A stretch of 64,000 bases of DNA, taken from Sorex araneus (lineage: Eukaryota; Chordata; Mammalia; Eulipotyphla; Soricidae). The translations under genes were made by a program, and so were the position numbers. The notes beneath the pieces are model-generated. The model was given only the letters and a program-made list of their open reading frames with translations, had not been told where the DNA came from and did no database searches. Below, in pieces: positions 22,321-33,552 of this stretch; within the stretch, counting starts at the first letter, position 1; each line of letters starts with the position of its first letter. The stretch lies in the NCBI RefSeq assembly GCF_027595985.1, contig NC_073302.1:213600689-213664688 (forward strand), in the 5' to 3' direction.

Positions 22321-24321
22321 TTAAATTTATTTATTTTTAATTAGAGAATCACCGTGAGGGTACAGTTACAGATTTATACACTTTTGTGCTTATACTTCCC
22401 TCATACAAAGTTTGGAACCCATCCCTTCACCAGTGCCCATTCTCCACCACCCGTAAACCCAGTGTCCCTCCCACTCTCCCCAATCCCATCTCCCCCCCAC
22501 CCCACCCTGCCACTGTGGCAAGGCATTCCCTTCTGTTTTCTCTCTCTAATTAGCTGTTGTGGTTTGCAATAAAGGTGTTGAGTGGCCGCTGTGCTCAGTC
22601 TCTAGCCCTCATTCAGCCCGCAACTCCCTTCCCCCACATGGCCTTCGACTACAATGTAGTTGGTGATCGCTTCTCTGAGTTGACCTTTCCCCGGAACGTG
22701 AGGCCAGCCTCGAAGCCATGGAGTCAACCTCCTGGTACTTATTTCTACAGTTCTTGAGGGTTAGTCTCCCACTCTGTTATTCTATATACCATAGATGAGT
22801 GCAATCTTTCTATGTCTGTCTCTCTCTTTCTGACTCATTTCACTCAGCATGAAACTTTTCATGCCCATCCACTTGACTACAAAATTCTTGACCTCCTTTT
22901 TTCTAACAGCTGCATAGTATTCCATTGTATAGATGTACCAAAGTTTCCTCAACCAGTCATCCGTTCTGGGGCATTCGGGTTTTTTCCAGATTCTGGCTAT
23001 TGTAAACAGTGCTGCGATGAACATACATGTGCAGATGTTGTTTCGATTGTACTTTTTTGCCTCTCTGGGATATATTCCCAGCAGTGGTATTGCTGGGTCA
23101 AATGGGAATTCAATATCTAATTTTTTGAGAGTCGTCCAAATTGTTTTCCAGAAGGGCTGAACCAGTTGGCATTCCCACCAGCAGTGAAGAAGGGTCCCTT
23201 TCTCCCCACATCCTCTCCAACAGCGGTTGCTTTTGTTCTTTTGGATGTGTGCTAGTCTCTGTGGTGTGAGGTGGTATCTCAAAGTTGTTTTGATCTGCAT
23301 CTCTCTGATGATTAGTGATGCAGAGCACTTTTTCATGTGCCTTTTGGCCATTCGTATTTCTTCCTTGGTAAAGTTTCTGTTCATTTCTTCGCCCCATTTT
23401 TTGATGGGGTTGGATGTTTTCTTCTTGTAGAGTTCAACCAGTGCTTTATATACCATTGATATCAACCCCTTATCTGATGGGTATTGTGTAAATATCCTTT
23501 CCCATTCTGTGGATAGTCTTTGGATTCTGGTCACTGTATCTCTTGCGGTGCAGAAGCTTTTTAGTTTAATGTAGTCCCATTTGTTGATCTCTGTTTTTAC
23601 TAGATTGCTTAGTTCCGTGTCACCTTTGAAGATACCTTTATCTTCAATATCGTGGAGGGTTTTGCCGACCTTGTCTTCAATGTACCTTATGGTTTGTGGT
23701 CTAATGTTGAGGTCTTTAATCCATTTTGATCTGACTTTTGTGCATGGTGTCAGGTCAAGGTCTAAACCCATTTTTTTGCATGTGGTTGTCCAGTTATGCC
23801 AGCACCATTTGTTAAAGAGGCTTTCTTTGCTCCACTTCACATCTCTTGCTCCCTTATCAAAGATTAGATGGTCATACATTTGGGGTTGTGTGTAGGGATA
23901 TTCCACCCTGTTCCATTGGTCTACGGCTCTGCCTTTGTTCCAGTACCATGCTGTTTTAATTGTTACTGCTTTGTAGTAAAGTTTGAGGTTGGGGATGGTG
24001 ATGCCTCCCATCATCTTTTTCCCAAGAATTGTTTTAGCTATCCTTGGACGTTTGTTATTCCATATGAATTTTAGGATTGCTTGATCCATTTCTTTGAAGA
24101 ATGTCATGGGTATACTTATAGGGATCGCATTGAATCTGTATAATGCTTTAGGGAGTATTGCCATTTTGACAACATTGATTCTCCCTATCCACGAGCAGGG
24201 TATATGTTTCCATTTCCTCATGTCCTCTTTGATTTCATGGAGTAGCGTTATGTAGTTTTCTTTGTAAAGGTCTTTTACTTCCTTGGTTAAGCTGATTCCG
24301 AGGTACCTGATTTTCTGGGGC
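22321..24321 (-). mobile_element. L1 LINE, 5'-truncated (~2.0 kb)
   Basis: The minus strand holds the last ~510 codons of ORF2 followed by the 3'UTR (reverse complement ends AGAGAATCACCGTGAGGGTA next to an AT tail). The 3'UTR includes a G-rich tract seen on the plus strand as CTCCCCCCCACCCCACCC. The AT-rich flanks TACATATATATA (from 22299) and TACACATATATA (from 24322) may be a target-site duplication but low complexity makes that uncertain. It sits next to an older SOR SINE at 24344. Confidence 0.9.
22782..24319 (-). pseudogene. L1 ORF2 protein, C-terminal third (uninterrupted frame)
   Basis: This is the longest open frame in the window: at least 510 codons with no stop, beginning in [16 protein letters not shown] and running to LIYGI and the stop. 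It covers the region after the reverse-transcriptase core and includes the cysteine-rich motif [18 protein letters not shown] (C-x3-C-x7-H-x4-C) characteristic of L1 ORF2p. Endonuclease and the RT catalytic motifs are missing because the element is 5'-truncated, so it cannot act alone. The open frame and small number of changes suggest a fairly recent insertion. Any methionine start (for example at 24221) is internal and not biologically meaningful. Confidence 0.9.
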
Positions 24322-24343
24322 TACACATATATATTTATATGTA

Positions 24344-24468
24344 TGATTTGGGGGCCATATCTGGTGATGCTCAGTGGTTATTCCTAGCTCTACAATCAGA
24401 AATTACTCCTGGCAGTCAAAGAGGATATGGGATGCTGGGGATCGAACCCTATCTGCTACATATACATA
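24344..24468 (-). mobile_element. SOR-A SINE, shortened
   Basis: GGGGGCCATATCTGGTGATG, CAGAAATTACTCCTGGCAG and GGGATGCTGGGGATCGAACC are the reverse-complement SOR-A body and B-box. The part between B-box and A-box is deleted. Confidence 0.8.
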
Positions 24469-25094
24469 TTTGATCCAACTGAGAGATAATAGATATAAAT
24501 TATATTTTCATTTCCATATATGTCTATATATACTTTAATGTTTATATCTAACCATATAAATGCAGCACAAAAATAATTTAACACAAGAAAATTATTTCTA
24601 ACCAAAAATTTTCAAGAATTGATACAATGAAATGACTATCAATGTTGAGATTCGAATCTGTTATATGGGAAATCAGAAGAATGTCTCATTTCCCTCTTTA
24701 TATCTTTGTCACAGGACAAAGATATAAAGAGATGAAAATTCCAAAGTACAATACAGCAAGCTGGAGTGGCCCTCAAACTGGAAAATAAAAAAAATTCTAG
24801 ATGAGCTGGGAGAAGAGATTCATGTTTAACCTAATGAAATTTTTGAACTCCAATTTTAAACATTTTTTAAAGTCTCCAACAGAGTTTTAAAACTTAATAT
24901 TTAAATTTTTTAATTCTAGCATTGAAATTTATTAGATAACAAAGCTTCAATATTAAAATCAATAAGTTTAAAAATTAATTTTTATGTGAAAATTGTCATA
25001 AGCTTTACTCATCTAGTAGAGAGCAACCCAAAATGCCATGAGTGAGTGAATACGTAATGGAAAGGTGCTAAAAAGTTTGTCTTGTTTTTTGAAG
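24469..25094. other. AT-rich sequence containing a perfect hairpin
   Basis: No repeat family or frame recognised, apart from the inverted repeat at 24694-24731 listed separately. Confidence 0.45.
24694..24731. repeat. Perfect 17-bp inverted repeat, 4-base loop
   Basis: CTCTTTATATCTTTGTC at 24694-24710 is exactly reverse-complemented at 24715-24731, around the loop ACAG. It could form a cruciform or RNA hairpin. It is too short for a typical microRNA precursor, and a template-switch mutation is the simplest origin. Confidence 0.9.
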
Positions 25095-25268
25095 CTCCTT
25101 TATTTTATTTTATTTGTTTTTTATTGAATCACCATATGGAAAGTTACAAAGATTTCAGGCTTAAGTCTCAGTTACGCAATGCTCAAACACCCATCCCTTC
25201 ACCAGTGCACATATTCCACCGCCAAGAACCACAGTAAACCTTCCCCCCACCCCTTACCCCCCCACAAG
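25095..25268 (-). mobile_element. L1 3'-terminal fragment
   Basis: TTTTTTATTGAATCACCATA, AAGTTACAAAGATTTCAGGC and CATCCCTTCACCAGTGCAC are the L1 3'UTR end in reverse. The copy stops at the C-rich tract near 25262, so it is a severely 5'-truncated insertion. Confidence 0.85.
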
Positions 25269-25699
25269 ATTTAAATTTTTAAAAAATGTCTCCCACAGAA
25301 ATAGCAGATGTTTTACACAAAGAAAACAACTTTTGATAGGTGACCAAAACTATTATAAGTGAATAACATTTTTATAGATATAAATATAGATATCTACATA
25401 GTTAAACATAGATACTACACATGTATAGCTATGTAGTTATATATGGTTATATAGCTCATAAGAGAAAATAGTTTTGTTTAATAATATTTACTTACAAAAA
25501 TGTAAGAATAAAACAAGAAAAATGTGTGTTTAAGAGAGAAAAGTCTTCTCCAGAGTGGAAAATGCAGAGAACTGATTTTGAAAGAAGGTATACACAATTT
25601 CTCTAAAGTTTTTAGTCCCAGAGTTCTCTGCAAATATAAACCTTAATCTGGTACTGTCACATGGAAAGCCTTGGACTCTTAATTGTCTTTTCATATCCT
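25269..25699. other. AT-rich sequence with no recognised feature
   Basis: TATA-rich stretches near 25370-25460. Nothing else seen. Confidence 0.45.
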
Positions 25700-25838
25700 T
25701 ATCACTGTAACACTGTCATCCCATTGTTCATTGATTTTTGGGATACTCTTGGTAGCTTACTGGGCTCTCTGAGAGGGGCTGAGGAATCGAACCCAGGTCA
25801 GCCGGTGAAAGGCAACTGCCCTACCCACTGAACTGTCT
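25700..25838 (-). mobile_element. SOR-B SINE with internal deletion
   Basis: The tail (AACACTGTCATCCCATTGTT, reverse strand) joins directly to ATACTCTTGGTAGCTTACTG, so the middle of the SOR-B body is missing. The B-box remains as GGAATCGAACCCAG. Confidence 0.85.
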
Positions 25839-25909
25839 TTTTTCCATATACTTATCAGGACCTTTAAAATCTCCAGTAGTTTCTTTTTTTTTCTGAGGGA
25901 AAGTCTTAG

Positions 25910-25913
<4 letters not shown>

Positions 25914-25961
<48 letters not shown>
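25914..25961. repeat. (CA)n microsatellite
   Basis: About 24 uninterrupted CA dinucleotides. Reading frames through it encode VCVC-type repeats that are not proteins. Confidence 0.97.
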
Positions 25962-25962
<1 letters not shown>

Positions 25963-26109
25963 ACCCTCCACACCCTTAAAGAATTAAAGGGTGCATGGGA
26001 GAAGTTCCATCTTCTATACCTGCTTCTTACAATCAAAGGAAGTAATGGACCTGCCTATGTAAAGGAGTAAAATCTCAAGTTGATGTCAGTGGGCCCCACG
26101 GTAGAATTA

Positions 26110-26837
26110 TGTTAAGCGGGGAGGAGAAAGACAGTCATTTTCTCCCCAACAACCTTTACCACCCTGGACCCAGGGGTACTGGGTTCTTGTCTTGCTCACG
26201 GAAAAGAATTTCAGGAGAAGACAAGCAGTGTAGTAAACAGATTTTATTTCTCGGTTTTGAGGGAAGGAGAAGGGATAAGTGGGAAAGAGAATAGTAAGAA
26301 TAACACACTCAAGAGAGAACTCAGGCTTCTCCAAGGGTGGAGAGAGCCCTACACACATCCTGCCACTAGACACAAAAGCATGGGAGTACACATCTCAAGC
26401 TGGGGATGCAGGCAACACATGTGCTCGGGGGACACATGGGCTTGGCCATGTGGGCGCAAGCAGAACATGGGCTCAGGCAGCATATGCACGCACTTTCTTT
26501 GTTTAAGGTGTCTTTTATAGGGTTTCTTCAACCTGCCCTCATGTGGGTCTTCTTTCCAGGCAAAAGTGAAAATTCATTGCTAAGGAGGTTACCAGGGAGG
26601 TTGGGAGTGGTGATGGTCTTCTTTAGGCTGGATAGCATTTTAATCAGATTAAGGGAGAGGTCTGAGAGTTTGAAGAACTTCATGGGGAGGGGTCCAACCT
26701 CCTCAGAGTCTGCTGAAAGTCTTATCAGGTCTGTTTTCTGTATCCACAGGGTGAATCTGTTTTAGAATTCTCCTTCCCAGAGACTTTGTTTATCTAAGTT
26801 TCATTGCCAAGATCCTTTCCCTATCTACCTGCCTACA
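26110..26837 (-). mobile_element. Solo LTR, family Y, copy 2
   Basis: On the minus strand it has a TATA box (TATAAAA, plus coordinates 26513-26519) and about 270 bases downstream an AATAAA signal (26243-26248), followed by CTGCTTGTCTTCTCCTGAAA and a U5-like end at TTAACA. That order of promoter, poly(A) signal and short end is the layout of a retroviral LTR. It aligns with copy 1 at 20100-20785 in the same orientation. I see no target-site duplication and no viral genes beside it. The 119-residue plus-strand frame at 26406-26765 is an antisense chance frame. Confidence 0.65.
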
Positions 26838-26943
26838 TAAAAGTTACCTTAATATTAATGAGACCCAGTCAACATTTTCTTGGATTTCAGAGTTGTCAAT
26901 CTGGAAGAGAAATCAGATAGATTTGACTTCTATGTAGCTGTGT

Positions 26944-26992
26944 ACATATGTATGTATGCATGTATGTATGTATATATGTATGTATCTGCTCG

Positions 26993-27057
<65 letters not shown>
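26944..27057. repeat. Compound (ATGT)n / (CTAT)n microsatellite
   Basis: ATGT repeats at 26944-26984 are followed by an almost pure CTAT run from 26993 to 27057. The tract is probably length-variable. Repeating SIYL frames through it are artefacts. Confidence 0.95.
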
Positions 27058-27366
27058 TTCAATGTTAGACCCAGGAGGAAAAAAACATTAAACAATGCTT
27101 TGCCTGGTCCAGAGAGAGTAGAATGCTTAAAGGAAAGAAGGAAATACTGGCCAAAGTATAGTGCTTTGTTCCTTCTTTTGCATTCTGATGAAGTTGTTAG
27201 AAAATAACTAGACCCTTTTTCTGCTGATTTTCCATAAGATGCATTTTATTTACGTTTTAGAGGAGAAGAGCAAGCCTAGTAAATCTTCAAAAGGAACCTT
27301 ACGTACCCATGAGCTCACAAAAATGGGCCAGCTCATTTCTATCAGTGTGGTACATTGGCTAAGGTA
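27058..27366. other. Sequence with no recognised feature
   Basis: Short unique stretch between the microsatellite and the L1 target site. Confidence 0.45.
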
Positions 27367-27803
27367 CACTGCACTACTTTTTTTTTAAATTTTTTTATTG
27401 AGTCAGCATGTGGAAAGTTACAAAGTTTTCAGGTTTAAGTCTCAGTTATACAATGCTCGAACACCCATCCCTTCACCAGTGCACATATTCCACAACAGCC
27501 CCCTCTTCCCGCCTGTGTAACTGATAAATTTCACTTTACTCTCACTTTACTTTGATTACATTCAATATTTCAACAAAACTCACTATTATTGTTTGGAGTT
27601 TCTCCCCCCTAAAGTCGGACCTGCTGAAAAGGAAGCATTTGATAATTTGTTTTCCGTTGCTGAGAATAAAGAGATATGAGGTCGAGTGGCTGCACTAGCG
27701 GCCGCATGGTTTTGGACTTCTGTATTTTAGTATTTTAGTAACTAAGTCCAGAGAAAGATCTGCCAGAAATTGCATCACTGCAAACTTGTACTTCTCAGCT
27801 ATT

Positions 27804-30800
27804 TTATATTCCACATATGAGTGCAATATTTCTATGTCGGTCTCTTTCTTTCTGACTCATTTCACTCAACATGATACTTTCCATGTTGGTCCACTTATAT
27901 GCAAATTTCATGACTTCATGTTTTCTGACAGCTACATAGTATTCCATTGTGTATATGTACCAGAGTTTCATTAACCAGTCATCTGTTTTGGGGCACTCTG
28001 TTTTTTTCCAGATTCTCGCTATTTTAACAGTGCTGCAATGAACATAGAAATGCAGATGCCATCTCTACTATACCTTGTTGCTTCTCTGGGATATATTCCC
28101 AGGAGTGGTATTACTGGGTCCAATGGAAGCTCAATTTCTAGTTTTTTGAGAATCATCCATATTGTTTTCCAAAAGGGCTGAACCAATCAGCATTTCCACC
28201 AGCAGTGAAGAAGGGTCCCTTTCTCCCCACATCCAAAACAGCACCGGTTGTTTTTGTTTTTGGGGATGTGGGCCAGTTTCTGTGGTGTGAGATTATATCT
28301 CATTGTTGTTTTGATCTGCATCTCCCTGATGATTAGTGATGAGGAACATTTTCTCATGTGCCTCTCAGCCATTTGGATTTCTTCTTTGGGAAAGTTTCTG
28401 TTCATTTCATCACCCCATTTTTGATCGGGTTGGCAGTTTTCTTCTTGTGGAGTTCAACCAGTGCCTTGTATATCCTTGATATTAACCCTTTATCAGATGG
28501 GTACTGCGTAAATATTCTTTCCCATTCTGTAGATTGTCTTTGTACTTTGGTCACTGTTTCTCTTGAGGTGCAAAAGCTTCTTAGTTTGAGATAGTCCCAT
28601 TTTTTTTATCTCTGTTTTCACTTGCTTGGCCAGTGGAGTGTCAGATTCGAAGATACCAGTGTCTTTAATGTCGTGGAGGGTTTTGCCGACCTTGTCTTCA
28701 ATGTTCCACAGGGATTCTGGTCTGATGTTGAGGTCTCTAATCCATATTGACCTGACTTTTGTACATGGTGATAGGCGGAGGTCTAAGCCCATTTTTTTGC
28801 ATGTAGCTGTCCAGTTTTGCCAGCACAATCTGTTAAACATGCTTTCCTTGCTCCACTTCACATTTCTTGCTCCCTTATCAAAGATTAAATTATCATATAT
28901 TTGCGGGATGTGTCAGAGTATTCAACCCTGTTCCATTGGTCTGCAGCTCTGCCTTTATTCCAGTACCAAGCTGTTTTAATGACTACCGCTTTGTAGTAGA
29001 GTTGGAAGTTGGGGAGGTTGATTCCTCCCATTTTTTTTCCCCATGAATTGCTTTAGCTATTCGTGGGGACTTATCGTTCCATATGAATTTCAAGAGCACT
29101 TGCTCCATTTCTTTGAAGAATGTCAAGGGTATCCCTATAAGGATCACATTGAATTTGTACAATGCTTTGGGGAGAATTGCCATTTTGACAATATTAATTC
29201 TTCCAATCTATGAGCAGGGGATATCTTTCCATGTCCTCGTGTCTGCTTTTATTTCCTGAAGTAGCATTTTGTAGTTTTCATTATACAAATCCTTTACCTC
29301 CTTAGTTAGGATGATTCCGAGGTACTTGATTTTTTTGAGACACAATTGTGAACAGGATTGCTTTTATCATGTTGCTTTCTTCTCTCTCATTATTTGCATA
29401 TAGGAAAGCCATGGACTTTTCTGTATTGATTTTATAGCCTGAAAGTTTACTATACAAGTCTATTGTTTCTAAGAGTTTCTTGGTAGAGGTTTTAGGGTTT
29501 TAGGGTTCTCATATCACGAGCGAATAGTGAGAGCTTGATTTCTTCCTTTCCTACCTGAATGCCCTTAATAGCTTTTTTGCCTAATAGCGATTGCAAGTAT
29601 TTCCAGTACTATATTGAACAGAAGTGGAAAGAGTGTGCATACTTGTCTCATCCCTGTTCTCAGAGGGAAGACTCTCAGTTTTTCCCAATTGAGGATGATG
29701 CTTGCCGTAGGCTTGTGGTAGATGGCTTTGACTATATTGAGGAAGGTCCCGTCTATACCCATTTTGACAAGAATTTTCATCATAAACGGGTGCTGAATCT
29801 TGTCAAATGCTTTCTCTGCATCTATTGATATGATTATATGATTTTTATCTGTTCTTTTATTGATATGATGGATTATGTTGATTGATTTCCAGATGTTAAA
29901 CCATCCTTGCATATCCGGGATGAATCCCACGTGGTCATTGTGTATAACCTTTTTGATGAGTTGTTAAATTCTATTTGCTAGTATTTTGTTGAGAATCTTC
30001 GCATCTATTGTTCATCAGCGATATTGGCCTGTAGTTTTCTTTTTTTTGTGGTGTCTTTGTTTGCTTTTGTTATTATGGAGATATGAGCCTCATTGAAACT
30101 GTTTGGGAGGGTGTCTGTTTCTTCAATTTCCTGGAAATGCTTGAGAAGAACTGGCAATAGGTCCTCTTTAAATCTTTGGAAGAATTTGCTAGTTAATCCG
30201 TCTGGACCTGGGCTTTTGTTTTTGGGAAGGCATTTGATTAACGTTTCAATTTCCTTGATTTTAATAGGACTATTTTGAAACTCCAGGTCTTCTTGGTTCA
30301 GCCTTGGGAGATTATAGGAATCCAGGAATTTATCCATTTTTTCTAGGTTCTCTTGTTTCGTGGCATACAGATTTTCAAAGTAGTCTCTGATGATCTTTTG
30401 AATTTCTTTGGTTTTTGTTGTGATGTTCCCCTTTTCATTGCTGATTCGGCTTATAAGGGTTCTCTCTCTCTCTCTTTCTTTGTGAGTCTTGCTTGTGGTT
30501 TCTCAATCTTGTTTATTTTCTTGAAGAACCTGCTCTTGGTTTCATTGATCTTTTGGATTGTCTTTTGGGTTTCCATGTCGTTATTGTCTGCTCTAAGTTT
30601 TATTATCTATTTCCTTCTGCCTGGTTTGGGCTCCTTTTGTTGGTCATTTTCTCAGGTCTTGAGCTGTGAAGTCAAGTTATTTATGTGGGCCCTTTCTTGC
30701 TTCCTGAGATATGCTTGCAGAGCTATAAATTTTCCCCTTAAAACAGCTTTAGCTGCGTCCCATATGTTCTGGTAACTCGTGTCTTCATTCTCATTTGTTT

Positions 30801-31619
30801 CCAGGTACCTTTTGATTTCTTCCTTGATTTCCTTCCTGACCCACTCATTGTTCAGCATCGAGCTATTTAATTTCCAGGTGTTTGATTTAGTTTTCTGCAT
30901 CTTTCCATGATTAACTTCTATTTTCAGTGCATCATGGTCTGAAAAGATAGCTGGTACATTGTCTATTTTGTTGATTCTGTTGAGGTATGTTGTGTGGCCC
31001 AGTGCATGGTCTATTCTGAAAAATGTTCCATGTGCACTGGAAAAGAATGTGTATTCCTATTTTTTTTTGTATATAGAGCCCTGTATAGATCTATTAGTCC
31101 TCTCTCTTCTATTTCTTCCTTCAAAGCCAGTAATTCCTTGATGAGTTTTAATATTCTTGATCTGTCCAGAGGTGATAGGGTGGTGTTGAAGTCTCAATCT
31201 ACTATTGTGTTGCTCACAATGTCCTTCTTAAGGTCTGTTATCAGCTGTTGTAGGTATTTAGCTGGTCCCTCATTGGGTTCGTACACGTTTAGGAGTGTGA
31301 ATTCTTCCTGCTGTACATATCCCTTGATTAATAAAAAGTGGCCTTCACTATTCCTTCTAATCTTTTTCAACCTGAAGTCTATGTTGTCCGATTCTAGTAA
31401 AGCCACCTCAGCTTTTTTGAGGGAGTTGTTTGCTTGCAGGATTGTTTTCCATCCTTTGACTTTGAGTCAGTGTTTGTTCTGGCTATTCAGATCTGTTTCT
31501 TTCAGGCAGCAGAATGTTGGGTTGAGTCTCTGAATCCATTTTGCCAGTCTGTGTCTCTTAATTGGTGAATTAAGACCATTGACATTGAGAGAGATTATTG
31601 TCATAGGGTTTTTTGCCAT
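27804..31619 (-). pseudogene. L1 ORF2 (endonuclease-reverse transcriptase), disrupted
   Basis: The start is MAKNPMTIISLNVNGLNSP, the usual L1 ORF2 opening, and the end is ALICGI plus TAA. The span equals about 1272 codons, matching the normal ~1275. The endonuclease part keeps the SDH motif ([11 protein letters not shown], near 30930). The RT domain keeps [13 protein letters not shown] (near 29815) but its FADD catalytic box reads FARD followed by a scrambled segment, caused by a local TTTTAGGG duplication and small deletion near 29500. The CCHC box survives as [17 protein letters not shown]. Several frameshifts and stops, for example after SNTIVD near 31195, make it a dead copy. Confidence 0.92.
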
Positions 31620-31662
31620 CTTTCTGTAAGTGTTTGTTGTGCTTGTACGGTTTTTTCTTGTC

Positions 31663-32711
31663 TTATAGTAGCATCTTTAGACCTTCTTTTAGGTTTGGTT
31701 TAGAGTCAATGAAGTTCCTGAGTTGTTGTTTATCCGCAAAATAGTGTATCATTCCTCGAGTTTGAATGAGAGTTTGGCCGGATAATGTATTCTTGGTGAA
31801 GTATCATTTCACTGAGTTTTTTCACTATATCCCACCACTGCCTTCAAGCTTGAAGGGTTTCCTCTGATAGGTCTGCTGTGAACCTAAGGGGTGCTCCTTT
31901 GTATGTGATTTCCTTCTTCCACCTTGCAGCTTGCATTAATGTGTCTCTATCTGTTATGTCTATCATCCTAACTATGATATGTCTTGGCGTTTTTCTGTTA
32001 GGGTCTCTTTTAGCTGGCACCTTTCTGGCTCCTTGAATATGGATGTCTGCATTGTCCAGCTCTGGGAACTTTTCAGCAATGATTTTTTTGACTGTGGCTT
32101 TTTCATTGGGGTTGGTTCCCTGTCCTTCTGGTACTCCAATTATTCTAATGTTGTTCCTCTTGAAATCATCCCCTAGGACTCTAATTCTTCCTAGAGCTAT
32201 TTTGAGGTCTCTCCTCATTGATTGTTGTTGCCTGTAGGCTGCCTGCAGTTCATCTTTATGCTCACTGATTCTGTCTTCTGCTGCAGCAATTCTATTGTTG
32301 AGGACACCCACTGAGTTTTTTAATTCATCTACCGAATCCTTTACTTGTGTCATTTCCTTTTGTAGGTTTTTTATTTCTGCTCTCATTTCTTCCCATAATT
32401 TCTCGGTTGTCTATTGTATCGCTTCTGTCAGGTCCTCCTTTAATTTAATGAATACCTTGTCAATCTTTCCATTGTTCATTGAACATCTTGAGGATTTTAT
32501 CTCTAAATTCTTTATCAGAGAGCTCAAGTTTGTAGGAAACATCTATTGAGGCATCTGGACTCCTTTCTTTGTCCTCTCCTTGTGGCGGGGATTTGCATTG
32601 TATTTTCATATTGTTGTGGTGGTATGGAAGAGGGACCTTCAAGTTCACCTCTGGTTGCAAAAAGGATTCTGAATGGGCTTGGTCAGTGGTGATCGATATC
32701 TTCTGTACCAC
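31663..32711 (-). pseudogene. L1 ORF1 (RNA-binding chaperone), disrupted
   Basis: About 350 codons long, the usual L1 ORF1p size. The first half has a coiled-coil-like region (KNLQKEMTQVKDSVDELKNS). The RRM region includes RNNIRIIGVPEGQG, and the C-terminal domain includes IVRMIDITDRDTLMQAAR. Breaks: a frameshift near 32465, an in-frame TAG near 32414, a TGA replacing the usual Arg codon after EETLQA at 31844-31846, and a frameshift near 31755. The end is LKEGLKMLL and TAA. The exact start upstream of 32711 is uncertain. Confidence 0.88.
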
Positions 32712-32935
32712 CTCTAGGACATGTCCCTCTCTGATGTTCCTCTATTCTTTATGTGAGGCTGCTAGCGATGCTTTTTGAGAATGGGGTCCTTTAGCTTTGG
32801 CTTGAATAGCTGCTTATATTCATTGGTACTTTTGAAACTTGGAATTAGCTAGCAACCTATTTGGGAACTTTTTTAGGGACCACTAAGATAACACTCAGTT
32901 ATATAGGTGATGAACACTGAGAAGTACCAAATAAA

Positions 32936-33117
32936 TCCTGCAAGAGGGAGAGGACCAGCGTGGCAGCGCTGGAGGGTGGCGAGGGGCTAGGTGGGCAGTG
33001 CCCAGGCAGGGTGGAGTGGGGATCGAAAGAAGGAGGCGCGGGGTGGGGTGGAGAGGGGGAGGTGCAGGCCCAGAGGAGATGGCGCCTGTTCAGTCCGCTA
33101 ACCTGCAAGAGGGAGCC
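32936..33117 (-). promoter_or_regulatory. L1 5'UTR, GC-rich internal promoter region
   Basis: This is the most GC-rich block in the window, at the true 5' end of the L1. The minus-strand motif CTCCCTCTTGCAGG appears at 33104-33117 and again at about 32937-32950, bracketing a ~167-base unit. This looks like one monomer plus the start of another, the organisation known from rodent L1 promoters. GGGTGGGG and CCCACCCC boxes would suit Sp1-type factors. Promoter activity is inferred. Confidence 0.6.
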
Positions 33118-33132
33118 CACTGTACTACTTTT

Positions 33133-33552
33133 AAGGAAATTGACTTCACAAATATATTCTCAAAAAAAAAAAAAAGAATATGTTCTCTGGTAAGACAGCT
33201 TTCTTTTTACTATGGAATATTGGAAAAAACATAAGACTTCAGGAGGTGTACTATTCTCATGAAAAATTCAAGCAAACTCTTGGCAAATGATCAGTGATGT
33301 TAATGAGAGGTGAGGTAGAGAAAATTAGCTACAGTTACTCCTTGCAATAATGTTAATAGTGTATATACAAACTTCTATAAGAAACTAAAGTACCCAACAA
33401 TCACCAATACCTCCATACATATGATGTGTGCTCACAAACACATAGAAACACACGCAGTCACACACACACAACACACACATAGACACACACACTATAATTT
33501 AGGAAAACATCTACTACAAAGAGAGGGAGCTAGTGAATTTTATTTATACATT
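33133..33552. other. Sequence with CA-rich tract at 33450-33492
   Basis: An imperfect CA tract with CACACACAACACACACATAG. Nothing else seen. Confidence 0.5.

Larger units (their letters stand above)
27382..33117 (-). mobile_element. L1 LINE, essentially full length (~5.7 kb), inactive
   Basis: From 5' to 3' on the minus strand: a GC-rich 5'UTR (32936-33117), ORF1 (to 31663), a short spacer, ORF2 (31619-27804) and a ~420-base 3'UTR ending in poly(A) (poly(T) at 27378-27390 on the plus strand). Target-site duplications CACTGCACTACTTTT (27367-27381) and CACTGTACTACTTTT (33118-33132) differ at one base. Both ORFs carry stops and frameshifts. It is the only copy in the window with a preserved 5' end, so the family's full layout can be read from it. 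Confidence 0.95.

Noticed and set aside
24694..24731. microRNA precursor
   Set aside because: A 17-bp stem with a 4-base loop is too short for a typical pre-miRNA, and there is no evidence of transcription.
25757..26036. Minus-strand frames rich in Val-Cys repeats
   Set aside because: They read through the (CA)n tract and a SINE; no coding support.
20100..26837. A single provirus bounded by the two family Y LTRs
   Set aside because: The interval contains an ORF-less L1 derivative, a 2-kb L1, SINEs and unique DNA but no recognisable gag, pol or env, and the two LTRs look too diverged to be a pair.
26880..27207. Open frames with repeated SIYL and CMYV-type residues
   Set aside because: They are translations of the ATGT/CTAT microsatellite.
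32899..33234. Open frames in the GC-rich block as a gene with a CpG island
   Set aside because: The block is the 5'UTR of the minus-strand L1, bounded by its target-site duplication.
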